Source: Novispirillum itersonii subsp. itersonii ATCC 12639 (GTDB lineage: Bacteria; Pseudomonadota; Alphaproteobacteria; Rhodospirillales; Rhodospirillaceae). From it: a DNA stretch of 64,000 nucleotides. The DNA lies in assembly GCF_000381985.1 (NCBI RefSeq), contig NZ_KB907340.1, positions 186,001 to 250,000 of the forward strand. Direction: 5' to 3'. The notes under the pieces were generated by a model that worked only from the letters and a program-made list of their open reading frames with translations, was not told where the DNA came from and did no database searches. The position numbers and the translations under genes were made by a program. How positions within the stretch are numbered: position 1 is the stretch's first letter; each line of letters starts with the position of its first letter. Shown here one piece after another: positions 8,729 through 18,739 of this stretch.

Positions 8729-10381
8729 TTATTGCCGCAGGCGTTTGTAAGCGCTGATCAGCCCGTTGGTGGAAGAGTCATGCGACGCAATAACCGTCTC
8801 GCACTCCAGTTCCGGCAGGATCTGCTTGGCAAGCTGCTTACCCAGCTCCACCCCCCACTGGTCAAAGCTGTTGATCCCCCAGATCACCCCCTGCACGAAC
8901 ACCCGGTGCTCATACAAAGCGATCAGGGCCCCCAGCATGAAAGGGGTCAGCTTCGGTAGCAGGATTGATGTGCTGGGACGATCCCCCGGGAACTGTTTAT
9001 GGGGCAGGAGCTTTTCAATTTCGGCTTCAGAACGGCCCTCCGCAACCAGCTCCGCCCGTGCCTCCTCCGCCGTCTTGCCGCGCATCAGGGCTTCCGACTG
9101 GGCGAAGAAGTTGGACAACAGTTTGGTATGATGGTCACCGACCGGGTTGTGGCTGGTGGCAGCGGCAATAAAGTCGCAGGGGATCAGCCAGCTGCCCTGA
9201 TGGATCAGCTGATAAAAGCTGTGCTGCCCGTTGGTGCCAGCCTGCCCGAACAGAATCGGACCGGTGGTATAATCAACCCGCTGGCCGTCAACCGTCACCC
9301 CTTTACCGTTCGATTCCATGTCCACCTGCTGCAGGTGGGCTGCAAAACGGTCAAGATACTGATCATACGGCAGAATGGCCTGCGCCGGAGCCCCAAGGTA
9401 AGTGGTATGCCACACCCCGACCATCCCCAGCAGCATCGGCAGGTTCTCGTTCAGCGGCGCCGTCCGGAAATGCTCGTCCATGGCATGGGCCCCGGACAGC
9501 AATTCTTCAAAACGCTCAAAACCGACCGCCAGCGCAATCGGCAGCCCGATGGCTGACCACAGAGAATAGCGCCCCCCGACCCAGTCCCAGAATTCAAACA
9601 TATGGGCTGGATTAATCCCGAAAGCAGAGACCTCTTTTTCGTTGGTTGACAGCGCAACGAAGTGATTGGCCACCGCCGCCTCACCCAGATGATCGACCAG
9701 CCAGCGCCGGGCGGTATGGGCGTTGGTCAGGGTTTCCTGCGTGGTGAAGGTCTTCGACGCCACAATAAACAGGGTGGTATCCGGGCGGCACTGCTTCAGC
9801 GTTTCCACCATGTCAGTGGCATCAACGTTGGAAACAAAGCGCACGGTCAGGTCGTCACGGTGGTATGGGGTCAAGGCCTCCGTCACCATCCGCGGCCCGA
9901 GATCTGACCCACCGATACCGATATTGACCACAGTCTCGATCGGCTGGCCGGAAGCCCCACGCCAGATGCCTTCCCGCACAGCCTCGACAAACCGCTTCAT
10001 CTTGCCGAGAACACGGTTAACGTCCGGCATCACATCATGACCGTCCAGAAGGACCGGGCGGTTGCTGCGGTTGCGCAGGGCAACATGCAGGACGGCCCGC
10101 CGTTCGCTACAGTTGATGCGGTCTGCGGCAAACATCCGGTCGCGGGCGGCCTCAACCTGCCGGTCACGCACCAGATCCGTCAGCAGGGCAAGAGTCTCGT
10201 CGGTCAGGCGGGTCTTGGAAAAATCCACCACCAGCCCGTCCAGATCGCCGCCCGGCTGGCGGGAGAACCGCCGGAACCGATCCGGATCCGTTTCAAACAG
10301 GTCACGCAGATGCAGGGAAGCGGTTTCCGCAGCATGGGCCCGCAGACGGGCATCGGCCGGGGAAGTGGTAAGCAGCGACAT
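8729..10381 (-). CDS. pgi: Glucose-6-phosphate isomerase
   Basis: Pgi interconverts glucose-6-phosphate and fructose-6-phosphate in the cytoplasm. The start is set at the ATG at 10381 (550 residues, the usual length). A longer in-frame extension upstream begins with sequence unlike the family. Signature blocks include [52 protein letters not shown] and the C-terminal [10 protein letters not shown]. The sugar-phosphate site (SKTFTTQET) and catalytic Glu and His regions are intact. It appears to be a single-gene unit between mutL and the M16 peptidase pair. Confidence 0.97.
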   Translation of the reverse strand: MSLLTTSPADARLRAHAAETASLHLRDLFETDPDRFRRFSRQPGGDLDGLVVDFSKTRLTDETLALLTDLVRDRQVEAARDRMFAADRINCSERRAVLHVALRNRSNRPVLLDGHDVMPDVNRVLGKMKRFVEAVREGIWRGASGQPIETVVNIGIGGSDLGPRMVTEALTPYHRDDLTVRFVSNVDATDMVETLKQCRPDTTLFIVASKTFTTQETLTNAHTARRWLVDHLGEAAVANHFVALSTNEKEVSAFGINPAHMFEFWDWVGGRYSLWSAIGLPIALAVGFERFEELLSGAHAMDEHFRTAPLNENLPMLLGMVGVWHTTYLGAPAQAILPYDQYLDRFAAHLQQVDMESNGKGVTVDGQRVDYTTGPILFGQAGTNGQHSFYQLIHQGSWLIPCDFIAAATSHNPVGDHHTKLLSNFFAQSEALMRGKTAEEARAELVAEGRSEAEIEKLLPHKQFPGDRPSTSILLPKLTPFMLGALIALYEHRVFVQGVIWGINSFDQWGVELGKQLAKQILPELECETVIASHDSSTNGLISAYKRLRQ

Positions 10382-10532
10382 GCGGCACCTAACAAGGCAG
10401 CGGGAGACTGCAGAGCTATCCCCCTGAGGTATCATCCATAAGCGTAACCGTTCCTGCGGTAAGGTCAACGGGGCGTACGCACCGGGGGCCCGGTTACCCA
10501 CAATCTTCACGCAGGAAAATCGGTCATGCGAC

Positions 10533-10565
10533 AGCGCCCGCCCGGCTTAAAACCGGACGGGCGCT
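10533..10565 (-). terminator. Probable terminator after the M16 peptidase genes
   Basis: AGCGCCCG (10533-10540) pairs with CGGGCGCT (10558-10565), with an inner CCGG/CCGG stem. It lies 25 bases past the stop of the second M16 gene. The U-tract is poor on the minus strand. Confidence 0.45.
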
Positions 10566-10589
10566 CTTTCCACGGGGGAAACCTATCCC

Positions 10590-11966
10590 TCAGTTCGGAA
10601 CAGTCAGGGTCGCCGTCACCCCTTTCGGACGACCGACCACCACGGTCTTCAGCTGGTCTGCCTGCAACAGACGGCGGGCCGCCCGGCGGGCATCCTCCAG
10701 CGTCACCGCCGCCACCTTGGCATTCCGGGTTTGCAGATGATCGAGCGGATAACCATCAAGCTGCATCGACATCAGCATCGACGCCACCGCCCCGGTCGAG
10801 GTGAAGCGCAGCGGCCACGACCCGATCAGATACGATTTCGCAGCCTCCAGCTCCTCCGCCGTCGGGCCGCTTTCTGCCATTTTCTGCCATTCTGCGGCGA
10901 TCACCGACAGACTTTCCCCGACCCGGGCCGCGTTGGTCGAGACCCCGCCGATGATCAGCGGCGCCCCCTCCAGATCCTGAAAATAGGCATAGACCCCATA
11001 GGCCAGTCCGCGCTTTTCCCGCACCTCGGTCATCAGGCGTGACGAAAAGCCACCTCCCCCAAGGATATAATTCACCACATAGGCCGGATAAAAATCAGGG
11101 TCCGCCCGCTCGAGCCCCGGCTGAGCAAAGGTGGCCACCGCCTGCGGAAGGTCGCGGTCAATCACAGCGATCCCCCCCTGTTGCGGGATCGCAACGGCAG
11201 GCAGCGGCGGAACATTGGCTGTCTTCGGCAGCTCCCCGAAGGTTTTATCCAGCATCTGCCCCAGTTCTGCCGGGGTGATATCACCGGAAACCCCGACCTT
11301 CAGGCCATCCAGCGCCAGACGGGTACGGACAAACCCCCGCAGATCCGCAGCAGTCAGGGCCGTGACCGATTTTGGCGTCCCCTGCGCCGGACGGGCATAG
11401 GGATGGCCGGGGAACATCAGCCGGTCAAGAGCCTCTCCGGCCAAGGCCTGCGGGTCCTCAGCCTCCTCGGCCAGCGACGCCAGAATCTGATGCCGGACCC
11501 GGTCCAGCGGCTCAGCATCAAACCGCGGCTTGGTCAGGGCCAGCCGCAGCAGCTCAAACGCCTGCATCCGGTGATCGGACACCGTCTTCAGAGTACCCGT
11601 CAGGCTGTTGGCAGATGCTGAAAACGACAGATGAATCGCCGTGTTTTCCAGCCGGGTCCGGAAGGCGAAACTGTCAAAGTCCCCCGCCCCTTCATCCAGC
11701 ATCCCGCTGACCAACGTTGCCAGCCCCTCTTTTCCCGCCGGGTCATAGGCCGATCCACCGGCCTTAAAACCGATGCTGACCGACAGCACCGGGACGGAAT
11801 GGTCTTCCACCAGCCAGGCCTCAATACCGCCGGGACTGATCACCCGTTGCGCCTCAACCGCCCGCGCAGGGGCCGACAGCACCGCCGCAACCACCAGAGC
11901 CGACACAAGGGCGGCCACCCGTACAGACACCGTCCCCACCGTCCGGGGCAAACTGATCGTCATCAT
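10590..11966 (-). CDS. M16 peptidase-family protein, non-catalytic partner subunit
   Basis: This is a periplasmic protein of the pitrilysin/processing-peptidase family. An N-terminal signal peptide ends near SAPARAVEAQ. The position that normally carries the zinc motif HxxEH reads LATLVSGMLDEG, so the catalytic residues are absent. The C-terminal M16 domain keeps the R/Y pair region (SSRLMTEVREKRGLAYGVY), which in two-subunit M16 enzymes is supplied by the non-catalytic chain. It lies only four bases downstream of the active subunit gene, so the two are probably co-translated and form a heterodimer. The start is taken at the second methionine codon of the run, 11966; 11972 is also possible. 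Confidence 0.9.
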   Translation of the reverse strand: MMTISLPRTVGTVSVRVAALVSALVVAAVLSAPARAVEAQRVISPGGIEAWLVEDHSVPVLSVSIGFKAGGSAYDPAGKEGLATLVSGMLDEGAGDFDSFAFRTRLENTAIHLSFSASANSLTGTLKTVSDHRMQAFELLRLALTKPRFDAEPLDRVRHQILASLAEEAEDPQALAGEALDRLMFPGHPYARPAQGTPKSVTALTAADLRGFVRTRLALDGLKVGVSGDITPAELGQMLDKTFGELPKTANVPPLPAVAIPQQGGIAVIDRDLPQAVATFAQPGLERADPDFYPAYVVNYILGGGGFSSRLMTEVREKRGLAYGVYAYFQDLEGAPLIIGGVSTNAARVGESLSVIAAEWQKMAESGPTAEELEAAKSYLIGSWPLRFTSTGAVASMLMSMQLDGYPLDHLQTRNAKVAAVTLEDARRAARRLLQADQLKTVVVGRPKGVTATLTVPN

Positions 11967-11976
11967 TCTCACTCCG

Positions 11977-13497
11977 TTACGGCTTGGCGGTGGTCTTGGG
12001 CTTACCCTTGGCTGGCTTGGCCGGTGCCGCAGGCGGGGCAGGCGGTGTTTCCGGCAACAGCAAAGCGCTGACGCCCCCCTCCTCCCGCAGGACCAGACGG
12101 GCAGCCTCCATCACCTGCTCACGGGTGACGGTGTTGATCTGCTGCGGCCAGTACTCAATATCCTCCAGCGTCGATCCGACGGTCAGGGCCGCCCCGATTG
12201 CCTGTGACGCCCCCTGCAATGTATCGCGGGCGTACAGAACACCGGCACGCATGCGCTGACGGGCCTCAAGAACCTCCTGCTCCGTCACCCCATTCATCAG
12301 CAGCCGGGCAACCTCGGCTTTTACGGCATCCCGGACAGCTTCAGCCGAAATCCCCGGACGGGGTGTGGCGTAAATCGAGAATGTCCCGTCATCCACAGCC
12401 AGCGCGCTGTAACGGCTGCCCGCAGTAACGGCCAACTTATCCTTCACCACCAGAGACCGGTACAGACGACTGACCGGCCCACCCCCCAGAATTTCCGACA
12501 GGACCTGCAGGGCCAGAACCTGCTGGCGGTCCACCGCGGTATTGACGCCGGGGGCCCGGTGCGTCCAATTCCATTCCGGCTGCGCCACCCGGGGATGATG
12601 CATCTGCAAGGCAGTCTGCACCTGCGGGCCGGTGTCCTGCGGGCGGGTCCGGGCGATGTCCGGCCCACGCGGCACAGGGCCGAAATACTGTTCCGCCAGC
12701 GACCTGACCTGTTCAACCGTCACATCACCGGTCACCACCAGCGTCGCATTGTTGGGGGCATACCAGCGGCGGTAAAACTCCAGCGCATCGTCACGGGTCA
12801 GAGCTTTCAGTTCATTAGCCCAGCCGATCACCGGATTGCGGTAGGGATGCACCCCCCACAGTGCCGCATCAACCCGTTCCCCCAGCAGGGCGGACGGTTC
12901 GTTTTCCACCCGGCTCAACCGCTCCTCGACCACCACATCACGTTCAGTCAGTACGGTTGCATCGTCCAGACGCAAATTCCGCATCCGGTCCGCTTCCATC
13001 TTCATCAGCAACGGCAACTGATCGACGGCGATCGTCTGGTAATAGGCGGTATAGTCCGAAGAGGTGAAGGCATTATCCTGTCCGCCGTTGCGGGCAATGA
13101 TGCGGGAAAACTCACCCGGAGGGATCTCTGCCGTCCCCTTGAACATCAGATGTTCCAGCAAATGGGCCAGACCGGACTTGCCCGGCGGCTCATCGGCAGC
13201 CCCTACCTTATACCACACCATCTGATTCACCACCGGCACCCGGTGGTTCTCAACCACCACAACCGTCAGCCCGTTCTCCAGCGTGAACGTTTTTGCATCA
13301 AACAATGGGTGACTGTCAGCCACCGCCACCGGAGAGGCCATGGGCGCCGCCGGAACCGCCGTCCCCGGCAACGCCAGCGCCGGGGATGACAGGGCCAGCA
13401 GACCCAGCACAATCGCCGAAGCCCCGGACAGACGCCGGGGCAGACGGTCACGCAGACGCAGTGTGTCACGCGATGTATCAGGCAAACGAACGGTCAT
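11977..13497 (-). CDS. M16 zinc peptidase, catalytic subunit
   Basis: This 506-residue periplasmic zinc protease is related to the mitochondrial processing peptidase beta subunit. The start is placed at the ATG at 13497, giving a basic N-terminus, a hydrophobic signal segment (ASAIVLGLLALSSPALA) and a mature domain beginning near residue 50. The inverted zinc motif is HLLEH at 112-116 within KSGLAHLLEHLMFKGT. The third ligand should be in the following NEPSALLGERVDAAL region. The C-terminus is a lysine- and proline-rich tail. It probably works with the inactive partner encoded immediately downstream. Its substrate is unknown, but some relatives clear misfolded outer-membrane proteins. Confidence 0.93.
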   Translation of the reverse strand: MTVRLPDTSRDTLRLRDRLPRRLSGASAIVLGLLALSSPALALPGTAVPAAPMASPVAVADSHPLFDAKTFTLENGLTVVVVENHRVPVVNQMVWYKVGAADEPPGKSGLAHLLEHLMFKGTAEIPPGEFSRIIARNGGQDNAFTSSDYTAYYQTIAVDQLPLLMKMEADRMRNLRLDDATVLTERDVVVEERLSRVENEPSALLGERVDAALWGVHPYRNPVIGWANELKALTRDDALEFYRRWYAPNNATLVVTGDVTVEQVRSLAEQYFGPVPRGPDIARTRPQDTGPQVQTALQMHHPRVAQPEWNWTHRAPGVNTAVDRQQVLALQVLSEILGGGPVSRLYRSLVVKDKLAVTAGSRYSALAVDDGTFSIYATPRPGISAEAVRDAVKAEVARLLMNGVTEQEVLEARQRMRAGVLYARDTLQGASQAIGAALTVGSTLEDIEYWPQQINTVTREQVMEAARLVLREEGGVSALLLPETPPAPPAAPAKPAKGKPKTTAKP

Positions 13498-13634
13498 CGG
13501 GGAAAGTCCGGTCTGACAGAGGGAATGGAGGCAGGGAACAGAGGCACAAAACAAGAGGCCGGAGAGAGACACTCCCCGGCCTACCGACATTGGTAAAAGA
13601 CTGTGGCACCACAAAGGCAGGGAAACGCCGTACC

Positions 13635-14195
13635 TTAGAAGATACCTTCCAGAATTCCACGCTGGCGGCGCTCAATCTGCGGGGTATCGCCGGTCGACAC
13701 CGACTTGCCGAGCGCCTGATTCTGACGCAGACGCTTTGCTTCTTCCGCCGCATTAACCACGGTGCCGGAAGGCTCCGGATCACGCCAGAAGACGAGAGTG
13801 TCGGTGAAGGACTTTTCTTCCTCCGCCAGAACCGAGCTTTCTTTGTTCACAACTGTACGAATGTCGGGATTGGCATTTTCCGCTCCGGCCTGCTTCAGCA
13901 GCAGCTGCTCACCCTGACTCAGCCCGGCGCGGGCATAGGCCTGCCCGCGGGTGCCGGTCAGCGCCGCACGGGCCTGATCAGAGGTCGTTCCTTCCTGCGG
14001 GCGGGTTGCCCCCGGCTCCGGCGGACGCAGCTTGAAGTCCGGCGGAACCGTCAGCGGTGCCCGGGACACCACAGTGAATTCATCCGGGGCCTGCTTTTCC
14101 AGACCAAGCATCTTCTTTGCCCCGCCACCGCATCCGGTAAGGGTCAGCCCGGCCGCAACCAGCAGGCTCAGGGGTCCGATCAGCCGACGAGACAT
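13635..14195 (-). CDS. DUF3035 lipoprotein (BamF-like)
   Basis: The protein is about 186 residues with a lipoprotein signal (LLVAAGLTLTGC) ending at a lipobox cysteine, so it should be anchored to the outer membrane. The mature part starts GGGAKKMLGLEKQAPDEF and continues with VVSRAPLTVPPDF, the hallmark of DUF3035. In Caulobacter, the family member BamF belongs to the outer-membrane beta-barrel assembly complex. The gene lies between lspA and the M16 peptidases on the same strand, the arrangement seen in many alphaproteobacteria. The start may be at 14195 or two codons upstream. Confidence 0.88.
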   Translation of the reverse strand: MSRRLIGPLSLLVAAGLTLTGCGGGAKKMLGLEKQAPDEFTVVSRAPLTVPPDFKLRPPEPGATRPQEGTTSDQARAALTGTRGQAYARAGLSQGEQLLLKQAGAENANPDIRTVVNKESSVLAEEEKSFTDTLVFWRDPEPSGTVVNAAEEAKRLRQNQALGKSVSTGDTPQIERRQRGILEGIF

Positions 14196-14262
14196 GAACA
14201 TCCTCCAAATCCGGTCAGCCCGGCAGACGCCGGATCCGACACAAACACAGCACAGTTGTATT

Positions 14263-14760
14263 TCAGCTTTCCCGCCGGAACAAGCTGTCTGCGATCAGCA
14301 GCGCCGCCCCAACAGAAATGAAGGCATCAGCAAGGTTGAAAGCCCAGAAGTGCCAGCCGCCGATGAAGAAGTCGATATAGTCCGCAACCGCTTCCCACCG
14401 GACCCTGTCGATCCCGTTCCCAAGCGCCCCGCCGATCATCAGCGCCAGCGCCAGCCGCAGGATCAGGGTTTCCGCCCGGGCCATCCAGACCAGCAGCACG
14501 CCGGAAAAACCGACAGCTAGCGCCAGCAGGGGCCACGGCCCGAACGAACTGTCATGCAGGAACCCGAAGCTGACGCCCCGGTTCCACGCCATCACCAGAT
14601 TGAGGAACGGCAGAACCTCAATCCGCATCGGATCCCCGCCGGACAGACCGACAACCCACAGCTTGACGATCTGATCCGCTGCCAGCGCCACCAGCGCCAG
14701 CAGCAGACACAGCCAGAACGACCGGTTAAACACCATCCCGTCTGTCAGGCGGCGGATCAT
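14263..14760 (-). CDS. lspA: Lipoprotein signal peptidase (signal peptidase II)
   Basis: LspA cleaves lipoprotein signal peptides just before the lipidated cysteine. This 165-residue protein has four membrane segments. The two catalytic aspartates are D118 (GNGIDRV) and D145 (FNLADAF), both in conserved surroundings, and the N-box region (AWNRGVSFGFL) is present. Its ATG overlaps the ileS stop codon (ATGA), so it is coupled to ileS, an arrangement shared with many bacteria. Its neighbour downstream encodes a lipoprotein that it would process. Confidence 0.96.
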   Translation of the reverse strand: MIRRLTDGMVFNRSFWLCLLLALVALAADQIVKLWVVGLSGGDPMRIEVLPFLNLVMAWNRGVSFGFLHDSSFGPWPLLALAVGFSGVLLVWMARAETLILRLALALMIGGALGNGIDRVRWEAVADYIDFFIGGWHFWAFNLADAFISVGAALLIADSLFRRES

Positions 14761-17573
14761 GCAGCGCCCCCGGCAATCACGGTCACCGCATCATCGCAGC
14801 GGCCACAGACACCTTCGTGGTGATGCGTACCGACATCGGGCAGCACCTTCCAGCAGCGCTGACACTTTTCGCCCGAGGCGGTTTCGACCACCGCACCGAC
14901 TCCGGCGACGTCCGGCAGGGCATAAGCCCCTTCCGGGACATCCGCGGCATTCAGGGTGATGCCGGAGGTGATGCAGACATCAGCCATATCGACACCGTCG
15001 ATCTGCGCCAGCAGATCCGCCGGGGCATAAACCTGCGGATGCGCCTGCAGGGACGCCCCGATCACCTTGGCATTCCGGGCCCCTTCCAGCGCCCCCAGTA
15101 CCACGCGGCGGACCTTGCGGACCGCATCCCAGCGCACAGCCAAGGCATCATTGCGCCAATCTGCCGGAATGACGTCAAAGGTGGTCAGATGCACCGAGGA
15201 CTCTTCGCCCGGATTGCGGCACAGCCACGCTTCTTCCGCCGTGAAGACCAGGAACGGCGCCATCCACTTCACCAGCGCGTTGAACAGGGTGTTCATCACC
15301 GTGCGGCAGGCCCGGCGGACCGGATCGTTCGGCGCATCGCAGTACAGCGCATCCTTGCGGATATCGAAGTAGAAGGCCGACAGGTCAGAGGTGCAGAAGG
15401 CATTCAGCTCGGCAAACAGGGTGTGGAAGGTGAAGTCGTGGCAGCACTGCTTCACCACCGCATCCAGTTCCGCCAGACGGTGCAGGACCCAGCGTTCCAG
15501 CTCCGGCATCGCCGCGACGTCGGTGACCGCCTCATCAGCGGTAAAACCGTCCAGCGCACCCAGCATGTAGCGCAGGGTGTTGCGCAGGCGGCGGTAGGTT
15601 TCAGCGGTCTGCTTCAGGATTTCCGGCCCGATGCGCTGATCATTGGCGTAATCGGTGGAAATCACCCACAGACGCAGGATATCGGCACCGTATTCATTGA
15701 CCACGTCCTGCGGGGCAATCGTGTTGCCCAGCGACTTGGACATCTTGCGGCCCTGCTCATCAAGCGTGAAGCCGTGGGTCAGCACCGCATTGTACGGGGC
15801 CCGGCCCCGGGTGCCGCAGGCTTCCAGCAGGGACGAATGGAACCAGCCACGGTGCTGGTCAGAGCCTTCCAGATACAGGTCGGCCGGCCAGTGCAGGTCT
15901 TCGCGGTGTTCCAGCACGAAGGAATGGGTCGAGCCGGAGTCGAACCACACGTCCAGAACATCGAAGACCTGTTCATAGTCTTCGGCCTGATAGGAGTCGC
16001 CAAGGAAGCTCTGCGGATTATCCTCAAACCACGCATCGGCCCCACGGGCCTCAACGGCAGCGGTGATCCGGTCCAGAACCGCCTGATCCCGCAGCGGCTC
16101 GCCAGTGACCTTGTTGACGAACACGGTGATCGGGGTGCCCCAGGTCCGCTGACGCGATACGCACCAGTCCGGGCGCTGTTCGATCATCGAACGCAGACGG
16201 TTCTTGCCGACGGCCGGAACGAAGCGGGTATCATCAATGGCCTGAAGCGCCTTGACCCGCAGGTCGTTCGCTTCCATCGAGATGAACCACTGCGAGGTGG
16301 TCCGGTAAATCAGCGGAGCCTTTGACCGCCACGAGTGCGGATAGGAATGCACCAGCTTGCCGTGGGCCAGCAGACGCCCGGCCCCGGTCAGGGCCTCAAT
16401 CACCGCCGGAGCGACCTTGTAGACATGCTGACCGGCAAACAGCGGAATGTGGGCGGCATAGGTGCCGTCATCCTGCACGGTTTCCGGCACGGCAATGCCA
16501 TGCTCGCGGCACAGATAGAAGTCGTCTTCCCCATGCCCCGGAGCCTGATGGACAATCCCGGTCCCCTGATCGGCGGTAACAAACTCACCGGCCAGCATCG
16601 GCACGTCGAAATCATACCCCTGACCGCGCAGCGGGTGGGCGCAGACGGTGCCGGCCAGATCAGCCCCGGAGACCGCAACGTCCACTTCAGCGGTGAACTT
16701 ACCGACCTTCATCACCTCTTCGGCCAGCGCCGGGGCCAGCAGCAGGCGGTCGCCGGTCTTCACCAGCGCACCGTCAGCCACCTCGGTCACCCGGTACACG
16801 GCGTAGTCCAGCGCCGCCCCATAGGCCAGTGCCCGGTTGCCCGGCATCGTCCACGGGGTGGTGGTCCAGATCACCACATCAGCACCGGTCAGCGCCGCCA
16901 CCGGCGACGACAGCACCGGGAACCGCACCCAGATGGTGGTGGAGGTATGATCGTGGTACTCGATCTCGGCTTCAGCGAGAGCGGTCTTTTCCACCACCGA
17001 CCACATCACCGGCTTAGCGCCCCGGTACAGGCTGCCGTTCATCAGGAACTTGCCCAGTTCGCGCACGGTCTGCGCCTCGGCGAAGTAATCCATGGTGACA
17101 TACGGGTTGCCCCAGTCGCCCAGAACGCCGAGGCGCTTGAACTCACTGCGCTGGACGTCGATCCACTTGTCGGCAAAATCCCGGCACTGACGGCGGAACT
17201 CGGCCACCGGAACAGCATCCTTGTCCTTGCCCTTCTTGCGGTATTCCTCTTCGATCTTCCATTCGATCGGCAGGCCATGGCAATCCCAGCCCGGCACATA
17301 GACCGAGTCTTTGCCCTGCATCTGCTGAGACCGGGAGATCACATCCTTCAGAATTTTATTCAGGGCATGACCGATGTGCAGATGGCCGTTGGCGTAGGGG
17401 GGGCCATCATGCAGGACGAACTTGTCCCGCCCCTTCGATTCCCGGCGCTGACGGGCATAGAGGCCCATCTTTTCCCAGCGCTCCAGATGACCCGGCTCCT
17501 GCTTCGGCAGCCCGGCACGCATCGGAAAGTCAGTCTTCGGCAGAAAAACGGAGGCTTTGTAATCCACGGTCAT
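14757..17573 (-). CDS. ileS: Isoleucyl-tRNA synthetase
   Basis: This class I synthetase charges tRNA-Ile. At 938 residues it is of normal bacterial length. HIGH is at residues 66-69 (HLHIGH) and KMSKS at 610-614. The editing CP1 domain (roughly 200-390) includes TTTPWTMPGNRALAYG. The C-terminus holds a Cys4-type zinc finger (EKCQRCWKVLP and GVCGRCDDAV). The 760-codon open frame on the opposite strand is a codon-bias shadow. It is co-transcribed with lspA, and ribF lies upstream on the same strand with a 70-base gap. Confidence 0.98.
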   Translation of the reverse strand: MTVDYKASVFLPKTDFPMRAGLPKQEPGHLERWEKMGLYARQRRESKGRDKFVLHDGPPYANGHLHIGHALNKILKDVISRSQQMQGKDSVYVPGWDCHGLPIEWKIEEEYRKKGKDKDAVPVAEFRRQCRDFADKWIDVQRSEFKRLGVLGDWGNPYVTMDYFAEAQTVRELGKFLMNGSLYRGAKPVMWSVVEKTALAEAEIEYHDHTSTTIWVRFPVLSSPVAALTGADVVIWTTTPWTMPGNRALAYGAALDYAVYRVTEVADGALVKTGDRLLLAPALAEEVMKVGKFTAEVDVAVSGADLAGTVCAHPLRGQGYDFDVPMLAGEFVTADQGTGIVHQAPGHGEDDFYLCREHGIAVPETVQDDGTYAAHIPLFAGQHVYKVAPAVIEALTGAGRLLAHGKLVHSYPHSWRSKAPLIYRTTSQWFISMEANDLRVKALQAIDDTRFVPAVGKNRLRSMIEQRPDWCVSRQRTWGTPITVFVNKVTGEPLRDQAVLDRITAAVEARGADAWFEDNPQSFLGDSYQAEDYEQVFDVLDVWFDSGSTHSFVLEHREDLHWPADLYLEGSDQHRGWFHSSLLEACGTRGRAPYNAVLTHGFTLDEQGRKMSKSLGNTIAPQDVVNEYGADILRLWVISTDYANDQRIGPEILKQTAETYRRLRNTLRYMLGALDGFTADEAVTDVAAMPELERWVLHRLAELDAVVKQCCHDFTFHTLFAELNAFCTSDLSAFYFDIRKDALYCDAPNDPVRRACRTVMNTLFNALVKWMAPFLVFTAEEAWLCRNPGEESSVHLTTFDVIPADWRNDALAVRWDAVRKVRRVVLGALEGARNAKVIGASLQAHPQVYAPADLLAQIDGVDMADVCITSGITLNAADVPEGAYALPDVAGVGAVVETASGEKCQRCWKVLPDVGTHHHEGVCGRCDDAVTVIAGGAA

Positions 17574-17642
17574 GGAACGGTTCTCAACTCTGAATACAGT
17601 GTCTGTCCTGGGCAGCAGACCTGTCCGGTCACGGAAGAGGGA

Positions 17643-18608
17643 TCAGGCCGTGTGGTTTTCGGCACCACGGGCCAACATAATTCGCGCCTGCGCCGCATCG
17701 GCCAGAATCTGTGCCTTCAGGGCATCAAGACCGGAGAATTTCTGCTCCGGGCGCAGATGGTGCAGAAACCGCACCCGCAGGTGCTGGCCGTACAGGTCAC
17801 CGGAAAAATCAAACAGATGCACTTCCAGCAGGTCATCAGTTTTATCAAAGGTGGGGCGGCGGCCGTAATTGGCAACCCCGCCGACCCATTCCGTCTGCCA
17901 GCCCCGGTCAATGCCAGCCTGCACCACATACACCCCGGTCGCCGGGCGGGCGTAATCGCCCAGCCGCAGGTTAGCGGTCGGGAAGCCGATGGTGCGGCCA
18001 CGGGCATCACCATGCTCAACGCGGCCTTCAATCTCCCACGGGTGCCCCAGAATGGCCGTTGCCCTTGCCGTATCCCCATCGGCCAGAGCTTTCCGGACCA
18101 CGGTAGAGGAAAACACGCTGCTCCCGGCATCGGTGCCGGTGACCAGATCAACAGCCGTCACGTCAAAGCCAAACCGGGCCGCATGGGACCGCATCACCTC
18201 GACCGAGCCACCCCGCCCCTTACCAAAGGCGTAATCGGCCCCGACCACCACATGAGACACCCCCAGCCCCTTCACCAGAACCTCTTCAATGAAGGTCTCG
18301 GCAGATTTGGCGGCAAAAGCGGCGTCAAAGTGCTGAACATACAGAAAATCCACGCCCAGGGCCTCGATCAGGCGAGCCTTCAGGCGCAGACTGGTCAGAG
18401 CAAACGGCGGCAGATCAGGCCGGAACAGACGACGCGGATGAGGGTCAAAAGTCATCACCGCCGCCGGGACCCCGCTCAGGCGGGCCCGGCGCAAAGCCTC
18501 GCCGATCACCGCCTGATGACCACGGTGGACGCCATCGAAGTTACCGAGGGCAATCACGCTGCCCCGGAACTCGGGAGAGAACTCGTCGTAATGGCGAAAC
18601 AGGCGCAT
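17643..18608 (-). CDS. ribF: Bifunctional riboflavin kinase / FAD synthetase
   Basis: RibF makes FMN and then FAD. The ATG at 18608 gives a 321-residue protein that starts MRLFRHYDEFSPEFRG, as in relatives; the 17-codon upstream extension lacks similarity. The N-terminal nucleotidyltransferase domain has IALGNFDGVHRGHQ and the later SSTVVRKALADGD. The C-terminal riboflavin kinase domain has GRTIGFPTANL and VYVVQAG. The gene sits just upstream of ileS on the same strand, the common ribF-ileS-lspA order, so the three probably form one operon. Confidence 0.97.
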   Translation of the reverse strand: MRLFRHYDEFSPEFRGSVIALGNFDGVHRGHQAVIGEALRRARLSGVPAAVMTFDPHPRRLFRPDLPPFALTSLRLKARLIEALGVDFLYVQHFDAAFAAKSAETFIEEVLVKGLGVSHVVVGADYAFGKGRGGSVEVMRSHAARFGFDVTAVDLVTGTDAGSSVFSSTVVRKALADGDTARATAILGHPWEIEGRVEHGDARGRTIGFPTANLRLGDYARPATGVYVVQAGIDRGWQTEWVGGVANYGRRPTFDKTDDLLEVHLFDFSGDLYGQHLRVRFLHHLRPEQKFSGLDALKAQILADAAQARIMLARGAENHTA

Positions 18609-18739
18609 GGCGGATGAGATGGTCTGGACCCTGACAGCGCCCGGTCCGGCATCAGGCACCGGGCTGTGGATGAAACCCCACAGGGGTAGACGATCCGCGC
18701 CTTAAAGGCAACGGAAGGATTATAAAAAGGGCCCCCGGA

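Noticed and set aside
16335-18617. 760-codon open frame on the plus strand opposite ileS and ribF
   Set aside because: It is a codon-bias shadow of two well-recognised genes; the predicted protein shows no family feature.
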